34,070 nt of DNA from Thermodesulfobacteriota bacterium (GTDB taxonomy: Bacteria; Desulfobacterota; Anaeroferrophillalia; Anaeroferrophillales; Tharpellaceae): assembly GCA_024762675.1 (NCBI GenBank), contig JANTGZ010000015.1:1-34070 (forward strand), given 5' to 3'. The position numbers and the translations under genes were made by a program. Shown one piece after another: positions 18,120 through 29,303 of this stretch. Numbering within the stretch: position 1 is the first letter of the stretch; every line of letters starts with the position of its first letter. The notes under the pieces are model-generated. The model was not told where the DNA came from. It saw only the letters and a list, made by a program, of their open reading frames with translations, and ran no database searches.

Positions 18120-19636
18120 TATTCCACCTTTTCAGCTTCATCGAGAAGGTTACGGCATTCTGTCAGGATCTCTTCCTGCATGGCTTCACTTAATTTTTCC
18201 CCGGCCGTGATATCTGTACATATTTGAGGTAAACGGCTGGCTGCCATTTCGCATATTTTTTGTTCTGCTTGTGCCACCAGGTTCGTTGGAAGGGGATCAA
18301 AAAGACCATTTACCAGAGCCAGCATAACCATGATCTGTTCAAAATCCTGTAGGGGATGATAACGTTTTTGGCGTAACACTTCGCGTAACCGACGACCCCT
18401 CTCCAGTGATTTTCTGGTCTCTTCATCAAGGCGGGTGGCAAAGCGGGCAAAGGTCTCCAACTCTTCAAATTGGGAGTAGGATAGTTTCAGTTCGCCGACC
18501 AGATCACGAAAAGCTTGTTTCTGGGCTTTGCCGCCAACTCTGGAAACAGATTTTCCGACATCAACCGCCGGCAGCATACCCTTGGCAAAAAGCTGAGGTG
18601 ACAGATATATTTGGCCATCGGTAATGGAAATCAGGTTAGTAGGGATATAGGATGAAAGATTTTGCTCTTCCGTTTCAATAATTGGCAAGGCTGTAAGTGA
18701 TCCGCCGCCAAACTCCCGGCGTAAATGGGTGGAACGTTCCAACAATCGGGAATGAATATAAAAAATATCTCCAGGGTAGGCTTCGCGGCCGGGAGGGCGT
18801 TCCAGAAGAAGTGATAATTCGCGGTAGCTGCGGGCATGGCGGGTGAGGTCATCATAGACAATGAGAACATCACGTCCCTGCTCCATAAAATATTCGCCGA
18901 TGGCGGTGGCCGCATAGGGGGTAATAAACTGGAGCCCGGGACCATCCTCGCCCCCGGCTACAAGAACCAGGGTATAATCAAAGGCCCCGTTTTCCTGTAA
19001 TTCATGGAGTACTCTGGCTGTGGCCGATTCGCGTTGACCAATTGCAGTATAGATACAGATTACGTCTTTGCCGTGCTGGTTGCAAATGGCATCCAGAGCG
19101 ATGGCGGTTTTGCCGGTCTGCCGGTCGCCAAGGATCAGTTCCCGCTGGCCTTTGCCGATTGGGATCATGGTGTCTATCACTTTAATGCCCGTTTCCAAGG
19201 GAGTGATTACCGGATCCCGTTTCATAATGGCTGGAGCCGGATGTTCAACCGGCCGTCGTTGATCGCCGTCAAGCGGCCCTCTGTTATCAAGCGGCACCCC
19301 GGCGGCCGTAAATACTCGGCCAATGAGAGAAGAACCAACTTCCACGTCAACCACCCGTTTCAGCCCTTTCACCTCCATCCCGGCCCGTACCCCTATGGCC
19401 TGGCCAAAGAGGATGATTCCTGTGGTTTCAGCCCCTATGGAGGCGACCATGCCCAGGGTTCCATCCGCACATTGGACAAGTTCTTCAAAGCCGATAGAGG
19501 CCAGACCGGAAGCTCGGGCAATGGGACCGGTCACTGAAAGTATTCGCCCCACGTCCTCAACCTGGATTTTCGGGCTAAAGGAAGAGATGGCCTGGTTAAA
19601 GGCCTGCTGATTTTTGTGCAATGATTTTTCCAGCAT
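18119..19636 (-). CDS. atpA: N-type ATPase alpha subunit
   Basis: 505 aa; Walker [10 protein letters not shown]; '[45 protein letters not shown]'. Confidence 0.96.
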   Translation of the reverse strand: MLEKSLHKNQQAFNQAISSFSPKIQVEDVGRILSVTGPIARASGLASIGFEELVQCADGTLGMVASIGAETTGIILFGQAIGVRAGMEVKGLKRVVDVEVGSSLIGRVFTAAGVPLDNRGPLDGDQRRPVEHPAPAIMKRDPVITPLETGIKVIDTMIPIGKGQRELILGDRQTGKTAIALDAICNQHGKDVICIYTAIGQRESATARVLHELQENGAFDYTLVLVAGGEDGPGLQFITPYAATAIGEYFMEQGRDVLIVYDDLTRHARSYRELSLLLERPPGREAYPGDIFYIHSRLLERSTHLRREFGGGSLTALPIIETEEQNLSSYIPTNLISITDGQIYLSPQLFAKGMLPAVDVGKSVSRVGGKAQKQAFRDLVGELKLSYSQFEELETFARFATRLDEETRKSLERGRRLREVLRQKRYHPLQDFEQIMVMLALVNGLFDPLPTNLVAQAEQKICEMAASRLPQICTDITAGEKLSEAMQEEILTECRNLLDEAEKVE

Positions 19637-20379
19637 CAGGAGAGAAACCTCTCTAGTTCATTCTGAAAATCATTAATATACTGGTGTACATTCCACTCCA
19701 TTTTATGGTCGTTGGAGGAAACCCGAATCCCGGCTATGAGGGTCGGTTCGAGCTGGAAGCAGATCTCCGGCTGGCTGGCAAGACGTCGCCACAAGGTCTC
19801 CCTGATCGCATCCTGCGAGCTCCTCGTTATGGGGAAAGCTGTAAAAACCTGCAATTTGTCAGGATTTTGCTGTTGCCGAAAAAAATCCGCTTCACTATCG
19901 TGTTTTGTGATCAAAGCACAAAAACGCGAGATCATATTCTCTTCAAAGTCGGCATCGGCCAAGTTACGAAAAGCACTTTGTGCCAAGCGCTGAAACTGTT
20001 GAGCAACCTGGACACCGGCTTGCTTTAAAAAGAGAGATTTTTCGTCGGATAATTCATTTTGCCAGCTAACATAGGCCGTTTCAGCCTCAGCCTCAACCTT
20101 CTGAAAAAGTTTTTTTCGCAAATTGTCGGCATCCAGGCGGGCTTGGAGCAGCTCCTCTTTTCCACGATTCCGGGTTGCTTCCTGCAAGGCGAGATACTGT
20201 TTTTTTTCTTTTTCCGCCGCTTCTGCCAAGGTTGCAGCCTCCTCCAACTTATCTTGGATCTTTTGTTGCCGCTTGTTCATGGCCGTCAGAACCGGCTGGT
20301 AAAGAAATTTTTTCAGGAGCCAGACCAAAATTAAAAAATTGACAATCTGGGCGGCTACCGTAAACCAGTTAACACTCAT
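19636..20379 (-). CDS. atpF: N-type ATPase b subunit with delta-like C-terminal extension
   Basis: 247 aa; N-terminal TM '[38 protein letters not shown]'; C-terminal '[34 protein letters not shown]' resembles the delta-subunit C-terminus. Confidence 0.9.
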   Translation of the reverse strand: MSVNWFTVAAQIVNFLILVWLLKKFLYQPVLTAMNKRQQKIQDKLEEAATLAEAAEKEKKQYLALQEATRNRGKEELLQARLDADNLRKKLFQKVEAEAETAYVSWQNELSDEKSLFLKQAGVQVAQQFQRLAQSAFRNLADADFEENMISRFCALITKHDSEADFFRQQQNPDKLQVFTAFPITRSSQDAIRETLWRRLASQPEICFQLEPTLIAGIRVSSNDHKMEWNVHQYINDFQNELERFLS

Positions 20380-20654
20380 CCGGCTCCCTGTGCAATAACG
20401 TAGTTCCAGAAGGGGTTGGCAAAGATCAGGATCATGGAGATGACAAAGGCATAGATCGCGGTAGACTCGATCATGGCCATGGAGACGAACAAGGTTCGGG
20501 TAATGGTGGCTGTATGATCCGGCTGTTGAGCCATGGCATGCAGGGCTGCGGCTGCGGCCAATCCTTCACCAATGGCGGAACCGACGGCTCCAATGCCAAT
20601 ACAGAGCCCGGCTCCCAAGGCTGATGCCATACCGATCAAAGCAATTTCCGTCAT
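20376..20654 (-). CDS. atpE: N-type ATPase c subunit
   Basis: 92 aa two-helix proteolipid; 'GIGAVGSAIGEGLAAAAALHAMAQQPDHTATITRTLFVSMAMIESTAIY'. Confidence 0.95.
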   Translation of the reverse strand: MTEIALIGMASALGAGLCIGIGAVGSAIGEGLAAAAALHAMAQQPDHTATITRTLFVSMAMIESTAIYAFVISMILIFANPFWNYVIAQGAG

Positions 20655-20710
20655 TTTATTCCTCCTTCATTCACTAGTTTTTCAAGTTTGTAGTTGATCA
20701 AAAACATCCT

Positions 20711-21391
20711 TCATCCTTCATCCTTTTTTTCCACTTCCATTGCCGAAGCAATATAGACCAGGGCCAACAAAGCAAAAATATAGGCCTGAATAACTCCGGT
20801 TAAGAGACTTAAAGCCTGCATGATCACCGGCACAAAAAGCGGTGTGATAATCAAGAGTACGATGCCGATCACGGTTCCACTCATAACATTACCATAGAGT
20901 CTTACGGCCAAAGCAAAGGTCCTGGATATTTCACCAAGGATATTAAAAGGCAACATCAGGATTGTGGGCCTGATATATTCGCCGAGATAATTGCTTACAG
21001 TTCTGGTTGTCAGACCGTAAGCCGGTACGGCGACAAAAACCAGGAGGGCAAAGGCGCAGGTGGTCGATAGGGAACCGGTCGGCGGTTGGAAAAATGGCAC
21101 CAGGCCCAGGATGTTGGAAACCAGGATGAAGAGAAACAGGGTTCCTACCAGTGGTAAAAAGTGGTGGGCCGAACGATGGGTTATCTCTTCGATATGATCC
21201 ACCATGCCCTGTACCATAACCTCTAACAGATTCTGCCCGGCTGAAATGGTGGTGGAGCAACTCAGACGCCGGGTAATCCACCAGCTTCCCCCGGTCATGA
21301 GTATTATAATGAGCCAAGTGAATAGCAGGGTGGCATTAATCTGCCCCCAGCCCCAATCGAACAGGATATAGAGATCCGGTGAATATTTCAT
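20711..21391 (-). CDS. atpB: N-type ATPase a subunit
   Basis: ATG at 21391 overlaps the stop of atpR; 'MKYSPDLYILFDWGWGQINATLLFTW...FALAVRLYGNVMSGTVIGIVLL'. Confidence 0.93.
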   Translation of the reverse strand: MKYSPDLYILFDWGWGQINATLLFTWLIIILMTGGSWWITRRLSCSTTISAGQNLLEVMVQGMVDHIEEITHRSAHHFLPLVGTLFLFILVSNILGLVPFFQPPTGSLSTTCAFALLVFVAVPAYGLTTRTVSNYLGEYIRPTILMLPFNILGEISRTFALAVRLYGNVMSGTVIGIVLLIITPLFVPVIMQALSLLTGVIQAYIFALLALVYIASAMEVEKKDEG

Positions 21392-21672
21392 AATATCTGC
21401 AAGGGCTCTGGTCGAATTTGTTTTACGGAGAGAAAACGGACGATGGTAAATCCTGTCGCCAAGGCCAGTAAACGCCGCCAGTCGCCGGCCCCAAGAAACC
21501 AGAAAGCGGTTACCGCCAAGGTGGTGCGCACCAAAAAACTTACTCCCAGCCAAAGACCCCAGCGTTTTTTTTCAGTCAGTTTGTTTAAGGTTAGCCACAA
21601 CCCGCCAAAATAGAGTGCGCCAATGATTGTCCCGGCAACACATTGTATAATTAACTGGATTGGTATGCTCAT
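21388..21672 (-). CDS. atpR: N-ATPase associated membrane protein AtpR
   Basis: About 94 aa, three hydrophobic segments, position between atpQ and atpB as in N-ATPase operons; ATG at 21672. Confidence 0.8.
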   Translation of the reverse strand: MSIPIQLIIQCVAGTIIGALYFGGLWLTLNKLTEKKRWGLWLGVSFLVRTTLAVTAFWFLGAGDWRRLLALATGFTIVRFLSVKQIRPEPLQIL

Positions 21673-21962
21673 CACTTTTTTTCTCCTTTCCTGGTAATCC
21701 AGCGCCAGGCTACCAGGCATCCGCTTGCCATCCCGATTAAGAGGCCGGTAAGTGTCCAGGATATCGGGCCATTGTGTAAATTGTCGAGCCAGCGCCCCAA
21801 GATGGTGCCCAGTACTGAGGGAATGGCGATAGTCCAGCCCACAGTACCGAACATCCCGAGACCAAAGAACAACGAGCCATGTTTTTCCTGGGCTGCCTTT
21901 AGACGCTGGTCGACTTTATGGTGAATAATCTCAGGCAGATGTTCCTGGTGTTTTTTCGGCAT
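21672..21962 (-). CDS. atpQ: N-ATPase associated membrane protein AtpQ (AtpI-like)
   Basis: 96 aa, 'WTIAIPSVLGTILGRWLDNLHNGPISWTLTGLLIGMASGCLVAWRWI', position between atpC and atpR. Confidence 0.82.
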   Translation of the reverse strand: MPKKHQEHLPEIIHHKVDQRLKAAQEKHGSLFFGLGMFGTVGWTIAIPSVLGTILGRWLDNLHNGPISWTLTGLLIGMASGCLVAWRWITRKGEKK

Positions 21963-21968
21963 CTGCTT

Positions 21969-24217
<2,249 letters not shown>

Positions 24218-24221
<4 letters not shown>

Positions 24222-25441
24222 TCTCCCTTGATTTCCCCCGCTTTTATCAGGGCGTATCTAGCTGCCAGCGGACCGATAATCTCAAAAATAATCGAGGTGG
24301 CGGTGATGATCGATAGTATCTGAATCCCCAGCGTCTCAGCTCCCGGGATATGATTAAGTTCTTGTTTGACCAGCAGGGCCAGGCCAATGGCAACTCCAGC
24401 CTGAGACAAGATGCCAAAGCCGAGATAGCGGCGAATTTTTTCTTCCATTTTATAGCAATAGGCTCCAAACCAGGCACCAATAAATTTCCCGCACACCCTG
24501 GCAATGATATAAACCAAACCTGTTATTCCCAAATTCGGCAGGAGGGTTAGATCAAGGTGTAACCCAGCCAAACCGAAAAAAAGGACAAAAATCAGCCCCA
24601 TCACTTGTTGAAGCGGCGCCCTGGTGTCTCTGGTAATGTATGCCTTACTTACATTGACAAAAAGAAAACCCACCATCATGCAGACCAGGATAGGGGAGAG
24701 ATGCCAACGTTCAGCCAGTCCTGTACCGGTTAATATGGCCCAGAAAATGATGATCAGCCGGTTAGTGGCATGAGCGGTTTTGCGAATGACCAGAGAAAAA
24801 AACCCGCCAATCAAAGCGCCTAATACAATACTTAAGCCGATTTCACGTAACGGTTGCCAAAGTCCTCTAAATATAACGAACGAAGCGGAATCTGAAGAGG
24901 CCAAAAGGAGTACTTTGACTGCCGCCATGGCAAAGCCAAAGATAATAACGGCAAACCCATCATCAAAACCAACCACAGTATAAAGGGCTTTGGTTAATGT
25001 CCCTTTGGCATTATATTCCTGGATAACGGCCACAGTTCCGGCCGGTGCACTGGCCGGGGCCATTGCACCAAAAAGAAGAGCTAAGGAAAGATTCCGGGTT
25101 AAAAGATAAATTCCAGCCGCAACTAACGCAAATGCTATCAGTGATTCCGCCAGAATAATAACGACAATTCCTCTTCCCAATTTTTTTAATGAGGCAAGCT
25201 GCAGTTCCGAACCAATTATAAAGGCGATGCAACCCAGTGAAATAGAGGTTACGAACTCAAGTTGATGGAGTTGGGTCTCGCTCAAGATATTCAGAATTGA
25301 CGGCCCCAACAAGACCCCGGCAGCCAGATAGCCGATCAGAGCCGGCAGTTTCAGACAACGGGCCAGTTGGCCGCAGAAATAACCGCAAAAAAGCAGGAGG
25401 CCGAGGCCGGTGATAGAAGATAGGTGAATATCGGACAGCAT
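24218..25441 (-). CDS. CPA2-family cation/proton antiporter
   Basis: 407 aa, many TM segments; 'CLKLPALIGYLAAGVLLGPSILNIL'; DD pair in 'YTVVGFDDGFAVIIFGF'; 4 bp overlap with the CBS gene. Confidence 0.9.
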
Positions 25442-25452
25442 GTTTTCCTTAT

Positions 25453-25752
25453 TTATGAAACTTTCCGGCGTAACTCTTCCAACTCTTCCAGTAAATCCAG
25501 GGCCAGAGCAGCACCTGCAAGATTGACCTGGAGGTCACGGATCAGACGCTGGGCGGTCTGTACCCGATGAATTTCCCGCAAGCCGAAGCGCCACAGGCTG
25601 GGGGAGGAGCCTGTCGGCACAATTATACCTTCATCAATCATCTCCTGGATTAGTTCCGTACTCTGGTTACAGAGATCACTTAATTCCTGGAGCGTGTAAC
25701 TGGTATTTTCATCAAGCAGGATTGAGGTATGAATAGATATTTGATTTTTCAT
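25453..25752 (-). CDS. cbpM: CbpM-like MerR-type chaperone modulator
   Basis: 99 aa; 'YTLQELSDLCNQSTELIQEMIDEGIIVPTG...WRFGLREIHRVQTAQRLIRDLQVNLAGAALALDLLEELEELRRKV'; adjacent to cbpA. Confidence 0.85.
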   Translation of the reverse strand: MKNQISIHTSILLDENTSYTLQELSDLCNQSTELIQEMIDEGIIVPTGSSPSLWRFGLREIHRVQTAQRLIRDLQVNLAGAALALDLLEELEELRRKVS

Positions 25753-25753
25753 T

Positions 25754-26707
25754 TCAGTATCCTTTCAGGGACTGGCGGGGGTTTATCGGCATGGTTTCAG
25801 CCATATTCCGATAAACCTCTTTTTCCTTATCAGTTTTCGCTTCCGGGATAACTATTTGCAGGGTGACAATCTGATCACCGCTATGGCTGGCGCTGCAGAG
25901 ACCGCGACCTTTTAAACGCAATTTCCTGTCACTTTGGGAGCCTGCAGGAATATTTAATTTTACGGTTCCGCTCAAGGTGGGACACTCAACCGTTGCGCCC
26001 AAGGCAGCCTCCCAGGGGGTAACCGGCAGAGTCAGGTGAATATTGCGTTTGTCAGCTCTGAAAAGAGAATTTTTCTCGAACGAGATTTCCAGATAAAGAT
26101 CTCCATGGGCAGAGCCTCCAAGGCCCGGCATACCTTGGCCCTGGAGTCTTATTTTTTGGCCTTCAGTTACCCCTTTTGGGATGGTCACCGTGATGGAATG
26201 ATGGCGGTTGATCAACTGTCCCTGGTCATTTATTTCCGGTTTAGTCAGGGTAAATGTTTTCTTGACGCCATGCCATGCCTCTACCAGAGTGATGATGATG
26301 CGGGCATGTTGATCTTCGCCTTTGCTTGAAAATGTCTCGGTGCGGCCCTGTCGAAACTGTCCGGAGCCAAAGAGTTGTGAGAAAAAGTCACTGAAATCGG
26401 TCGGTTTCGCTCCGCCGGTTCCAGCACCGGAAAACTCAAATCCGGCATCCCAGTTCGGCGGCGGCTGAAAGTCCTGTCCCGACTGCCAATTACTGCCGAA
26501 TTTATCGTAAGCTGCCCGTTTTTCGGGATCACTTAAGACCTCATAGGCTTCACCCACTTCCTTAAATTTTTCTTCTGCATCATGATCCTTACTGACATCA
26601 GGATGAAATTTACGAGCCAGTTTTCGGTAGGCTCGTTTAATCTCATCCTGCGGTGCATCTCGTGCAATTCCAAGAATTTTGTAGTAATCTCTATATTCCA
26701 TAAGCAA
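25754..26707 (-). CDS. cbpA: DnaJ-like CbpA co-chaperone
   Basis: 317 aa; J-domain '[37 protein letters not shown]' with HPD, no DnaJ zinc-finger, CbpA-like C-terminal domains. Confidence 0.92.
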   Translation of the reverse strand: MLMEYRDYYKILGIARDAPQDEIKRAYRKLARKFHPDVSKDHDAEEKFKEVGEAYEVLSDPEKRAAYDKFGSNWQSGQDFQPPPNWDAGFEFSGAGTGGAKPTDFSDFFSQLFGSGQFRQGRTETFSSKGEDQHARIIITLVEAWHGVKKTFTLTKPEINDQGQLINRHHSITVTIPKGVTEGQKIRLQGQGMPGLGGSAHGDLYLEISFEKNSLFRADKRNIHLTLPVTPWEAALGATVECPTLSGTVKLNIPAGSQSDRKLRLKGRGLCSASHSGDQIVTLQIVIPEAKTDKEKEVYRNMAETMPINPRQSLKGY

Positions 26708-26718
26708 CTCTTTTATAT

Positions 26719-27765
26719 TTATCTTGGTAACCTTACGGTAAACACAGAGCCTTTGCCGGGAGTACTCTCTGCCGTAACTCGTCCTCCATGCTGGCGGACT
26801 ATGGATTTGACCGACGCCAGGCCAAGACCATGGCCGCTTTTTTCGTTTTTTGACTTCCCTCGATAAAAAGCATCGAAAATGTAAGGTAGATCTTCAGAAT
26901 CAATACCTTTACCCTGATCTTGAAAAAGAATAACAATCTCGCGATCCGTTTCCCAGGCGTTAATGATGATTTGACCTTTCCGGGGGGAATATTTGAGGGC
27001 ATTATCTAATAGGTTTGTTAACGCGCGACTGAGGTATTCAGCATCCGCATTAATAGGGGTCTGTACTTGACAATCACACTGCAAATCAATCCCCTGCGCT
27101 TTTACTCTCTGGTGATGACTTTCAATGATTTGCTTAAGTATGTCGGCGAGATCAATATCGTCCCGCTTCAGGTTGAGATGGTTGCTATCCAGGCGTGAAT
27201 GTTCGAGAAATTCATGAATCAGAGATTCCAGTTTATGTTCGGCATCATCCATCGCCTGGAGGTATTTCCGGATTTTGTTATTTCCCTTGCAGGTTGGCTC
27301 TTTCTGAAGGCGTTTGGTAAAACCTCCGATGATAACCATCGGTGATTTCATGTCATGCGCGACCATAGAGATAAAATTCTCTTTTTCCCGTTCCATCTCT
27401 TTAAATCTTGAGATATCCTCGATTATCTCCAGATAACCAATAAAGTTGCCGTCGGCATCTTCGATGGCTGTAGTGCCTATACGCACCGGCACTTTTTCTC
27501 CTTGATGATTAGTCAACTCCGCCTCCAGGCCGGTTGCCGATTCCTGATATTCTCGCACTGTTTTCAACGGGCATTCATTTTTACACTTGTTGCTGCGTAA
27601 TACCTCACTGCATAACCGTCCCACCGCTGTACTAGCCGGGAAACCGGTCATCTCTTCCGCTTTCCGGTTAAAAGAAGTGATTTTAAAATTAAAATCCATG
27701 GTTACTATAGCCAGAGGCATGCTGTCTAAAATATAGCGGCGAAAGTGCTGTGACTTGTCAGGCAT
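26719..27765 (-). CDS. PAS-domain sensor histidine kinase (HisKA + HATPase)
   Basis: 348 aa; PAS '[30 protein letters not shown]'; H-box '[13 protein letters not shown]'; N-box '[13 protein letters not shown]'; G-boxes 'DQGKGID...[13 protein letters not shown]'. Confidence 0.93.
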   Translation of the reverse strand: MPDKSQHFRRYILDSMPLAIVTMDFNFKITSFNRKAEEMTGFPASTAVGRLCSEVLRSNKCKNECPLKTVREYQESATGLEAELTNHQGEKVPVRIGTTAIEDADGNFIGYLEIIEDISRFKEMEREKENFISMVAHDMKSPMVIIGGFTKRLQKEPTCKGNNKIRKYLQAMDDAEHKLESLIHEFLEHSRLDSNHLNLKRDDIDLADILKQIIESHHQRVKAQGIDLQCDCQVQTPINADAEYLSRALTNLLDNALKYSPRKGQIIINAWETDREIVILFQDQGKGIDSEDLPYIFDAFYRGKSKNEKSGHGLGLASVKSIVRQHGGRVTAESTPGKGSVFTVRLPR

Positions 27766-27842
27766 TTATCCCCCCAAGGTTTTCTTGAATTATTGAATCA
27801 TCGAGATCTGGTGCGTTAAGCACGTGTATAGCTTTGCCCGTT

Positions 27843-28040
27843 TTACTCTCGCATCATCTTTACTCCGCACTTAGGACAATCCATCTGGTTACATGGCTAC
27901 CCAACTGAATGGGCTACTTTATAGCCACACTTCGGGCAGATACACTGCCCACCCGGGCCTGCAGCCAGGGGGCGCCTGCCGCCACCACCTTTTCTAATAA
28001 GGCCATCGGATAGCGGTCCCACTCCGTCTCCTGTTGGCAT
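27843..28040 (-). pseudogene. Small zinc-ribbon protein interrupted by an in-frame TAG
   Basis: ATG 28040 with AGGAG RBS; translation MPTGDGVGPLSDGLIRKGGGGRRPLAAGPGGQCICPKCGYKVAHSVG-TAG-PCNQMDCPKCGVKMMRE-TAA; TAG at 27897-27899; both CPKCG knuckles are in one frame. Confidence 0.6.
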
Positions 28041-28112
28041 AACGAATCTCCTATAATAGGATCTGTAGTTCATATTATAAGATATATAATATAGTATAAG
28101 CCGGTGTAGAAT

Positions 28113-28227
28113 AATGTCAAATTTTTCTTTTCTAGCTGATCTTATTTTACCCTCCTGATTACAACAAAAGCACCTTTCCCAAAGTCATCCTGTCATCCAG
28201 AATGGTTTTCGGCAATTCTCAGGCAAT
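28113..28227 (-). pseudogene. Degenerate copy of the 3' end of the methyltransferase gene at 31967-32608 (imperfect direct repeat)
   Basis: aatgtcaaattt...ctgatcttattttaccc.c.tgatta.aacaaaagcacc.tttcc.aaag.catcc...agaatggttttcggcaattctc aligns to 31937-32046; encodes GKGAFVVIRRVK* versus GKGAFVLIKGVK*. Confidence 0.75.
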
Positions 28228-28283
28228 CTAGGTTTTTTTCAAGTTTCTGAGCCACAACTAACGACATAGGCCGCCGCCTCCTT

Positions 28284-28820
28284 TTAATTTCCACTTTGGG
28301 GTTGCAATATCTCCAGAATCAATCCCTGAATCAGGGCTCCGACTAACAGATAGAACGACAGAACAAGCGTAAAGGTCAGGCCGAAATAGTCAATCATTAT
28401 CGGCAAAAGGGGGATTTTTATGGTTCTGGAGGCAAAAAAGACGACAATGAATGCGTCCTTCATACCATGACTGCGTAAATCTTCAAGCAAGGGGTACCAG
28501 ATATACATCGGCCCATGGCTGATTACCCCGGCTGCCAGAGCCCAAAACCAACCCTTGCTACCACTCTCCTCTCCTAGGTGTCTGGCGATTTGTTTGGCCT
28601 GTAAAAAAAAGTTGAGCAGGGAGGTTAGCAGTATAACCATGAACAAAATGGGGACAATCTTCACCAAGGTTTTGCCACTCTTTTGCAGTGCCAGCTGAGC
28701 GGCTTGACTGTTGCCGATAAAAAGCAGACCATAAAGTATAAGGACGATGAGCAAGAGATATTTACCTCGAAGAACAAAGGGTTTATCCCCATTTTTAAAG
28801 GGTTTGTCCTGTTCCTTCAT
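28284..28820 (-). CDS. Permease half (DUF318/ArsP-like)
   Basis: 178 aa, multi-TM; 'ALAAGVISHGPMYIWYPLLEDLRSHGMKDAFIVVFFASRTIKIPLLPIMIDYFGL'. Confidence 0.6.
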   Translation of the reverse strand: MKEQDKPFKNGDKPFVLRGKYLLLIVLILYGLLFIGNSQAAQLALQKSGKTLVKIVPILFMVILLTSLLNFFLQAKQIARHLGEESGSKGWFWALAAGVISHGPMYIWYPLLEDLRSHGMKDAFIVVFFASRTIKIPLLPIMIDYFGLTFTLVLSFYLLVGALIQGLILEILQPQSGN

Positions 28821-29272
28821 GTTAACACCTGGACGGTAAGGGTGGTCAGCGTTGCAATCAGCATGGTAAAGACTAAGGCCAGGATATTTCGATATAGGGT
28901 AAAACGACCGCCAAACACCTCCACTTCTGCCGGCAGCTGGGTTACTCCCAAGGTAACCCAGGAGATGACAAAAGCACTCACTGCATAGAGCGAGATTCCT
29001 TGTTTGAGAAGTTCTCCGCCCAACAGATAGCTGACCACCGGATTGCCGGGGGCGGTGGCACCGGCCAGGGTGCCGATCAGGGTGTCGATAACACCATTGC
29101 CTTTAAAAAGAGCCGCGAGCATCTTCGGCGTTACCAGAACCTGAAAGAGACCGACCAAGCCGATGATTCCTAACAGGAGAGGGCTCAAGGTCAGGAATGA
29201 AAGAGCGCTTTTTTGCAAAACTTTGCGAAAAGTCGGCCTCAGTGGTGATCGTTTATTTTGTTCCTTGTCCAT
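28817..29272 (-). CDS. Permease half (DUF318/ArsP-like), partner of the next gene
   Basis: MDKEQNKRSPLRP start at 29272; 'GVIDTLIGTLAGATAPGNPVVSYLLGGELLKQGISLYAVSAFVISWVTLGVTQLPAEVEVFGGRFTLYRN'; 4 bp overlap with 28284-28820. Confidence 0.6.
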   Translation of the reverse strand: MDKEQNKRSPLRPTFRKVLQKSALSFLTLSPLLLGIIGLVGLFQVLVTPKMLAALFKGNGVIDTLIGTLAGATAPGNPVVSYLLGGELLKQGISLYAVSAFVISWVTLGVTQLPAEVEVFGGRFTLYRNILALVFTMLIATLTTLTVQVLT

Positions 29273-29303
29273 GATTGTTTCTCTAATTGTTTTTTTATTG
29301 TAG

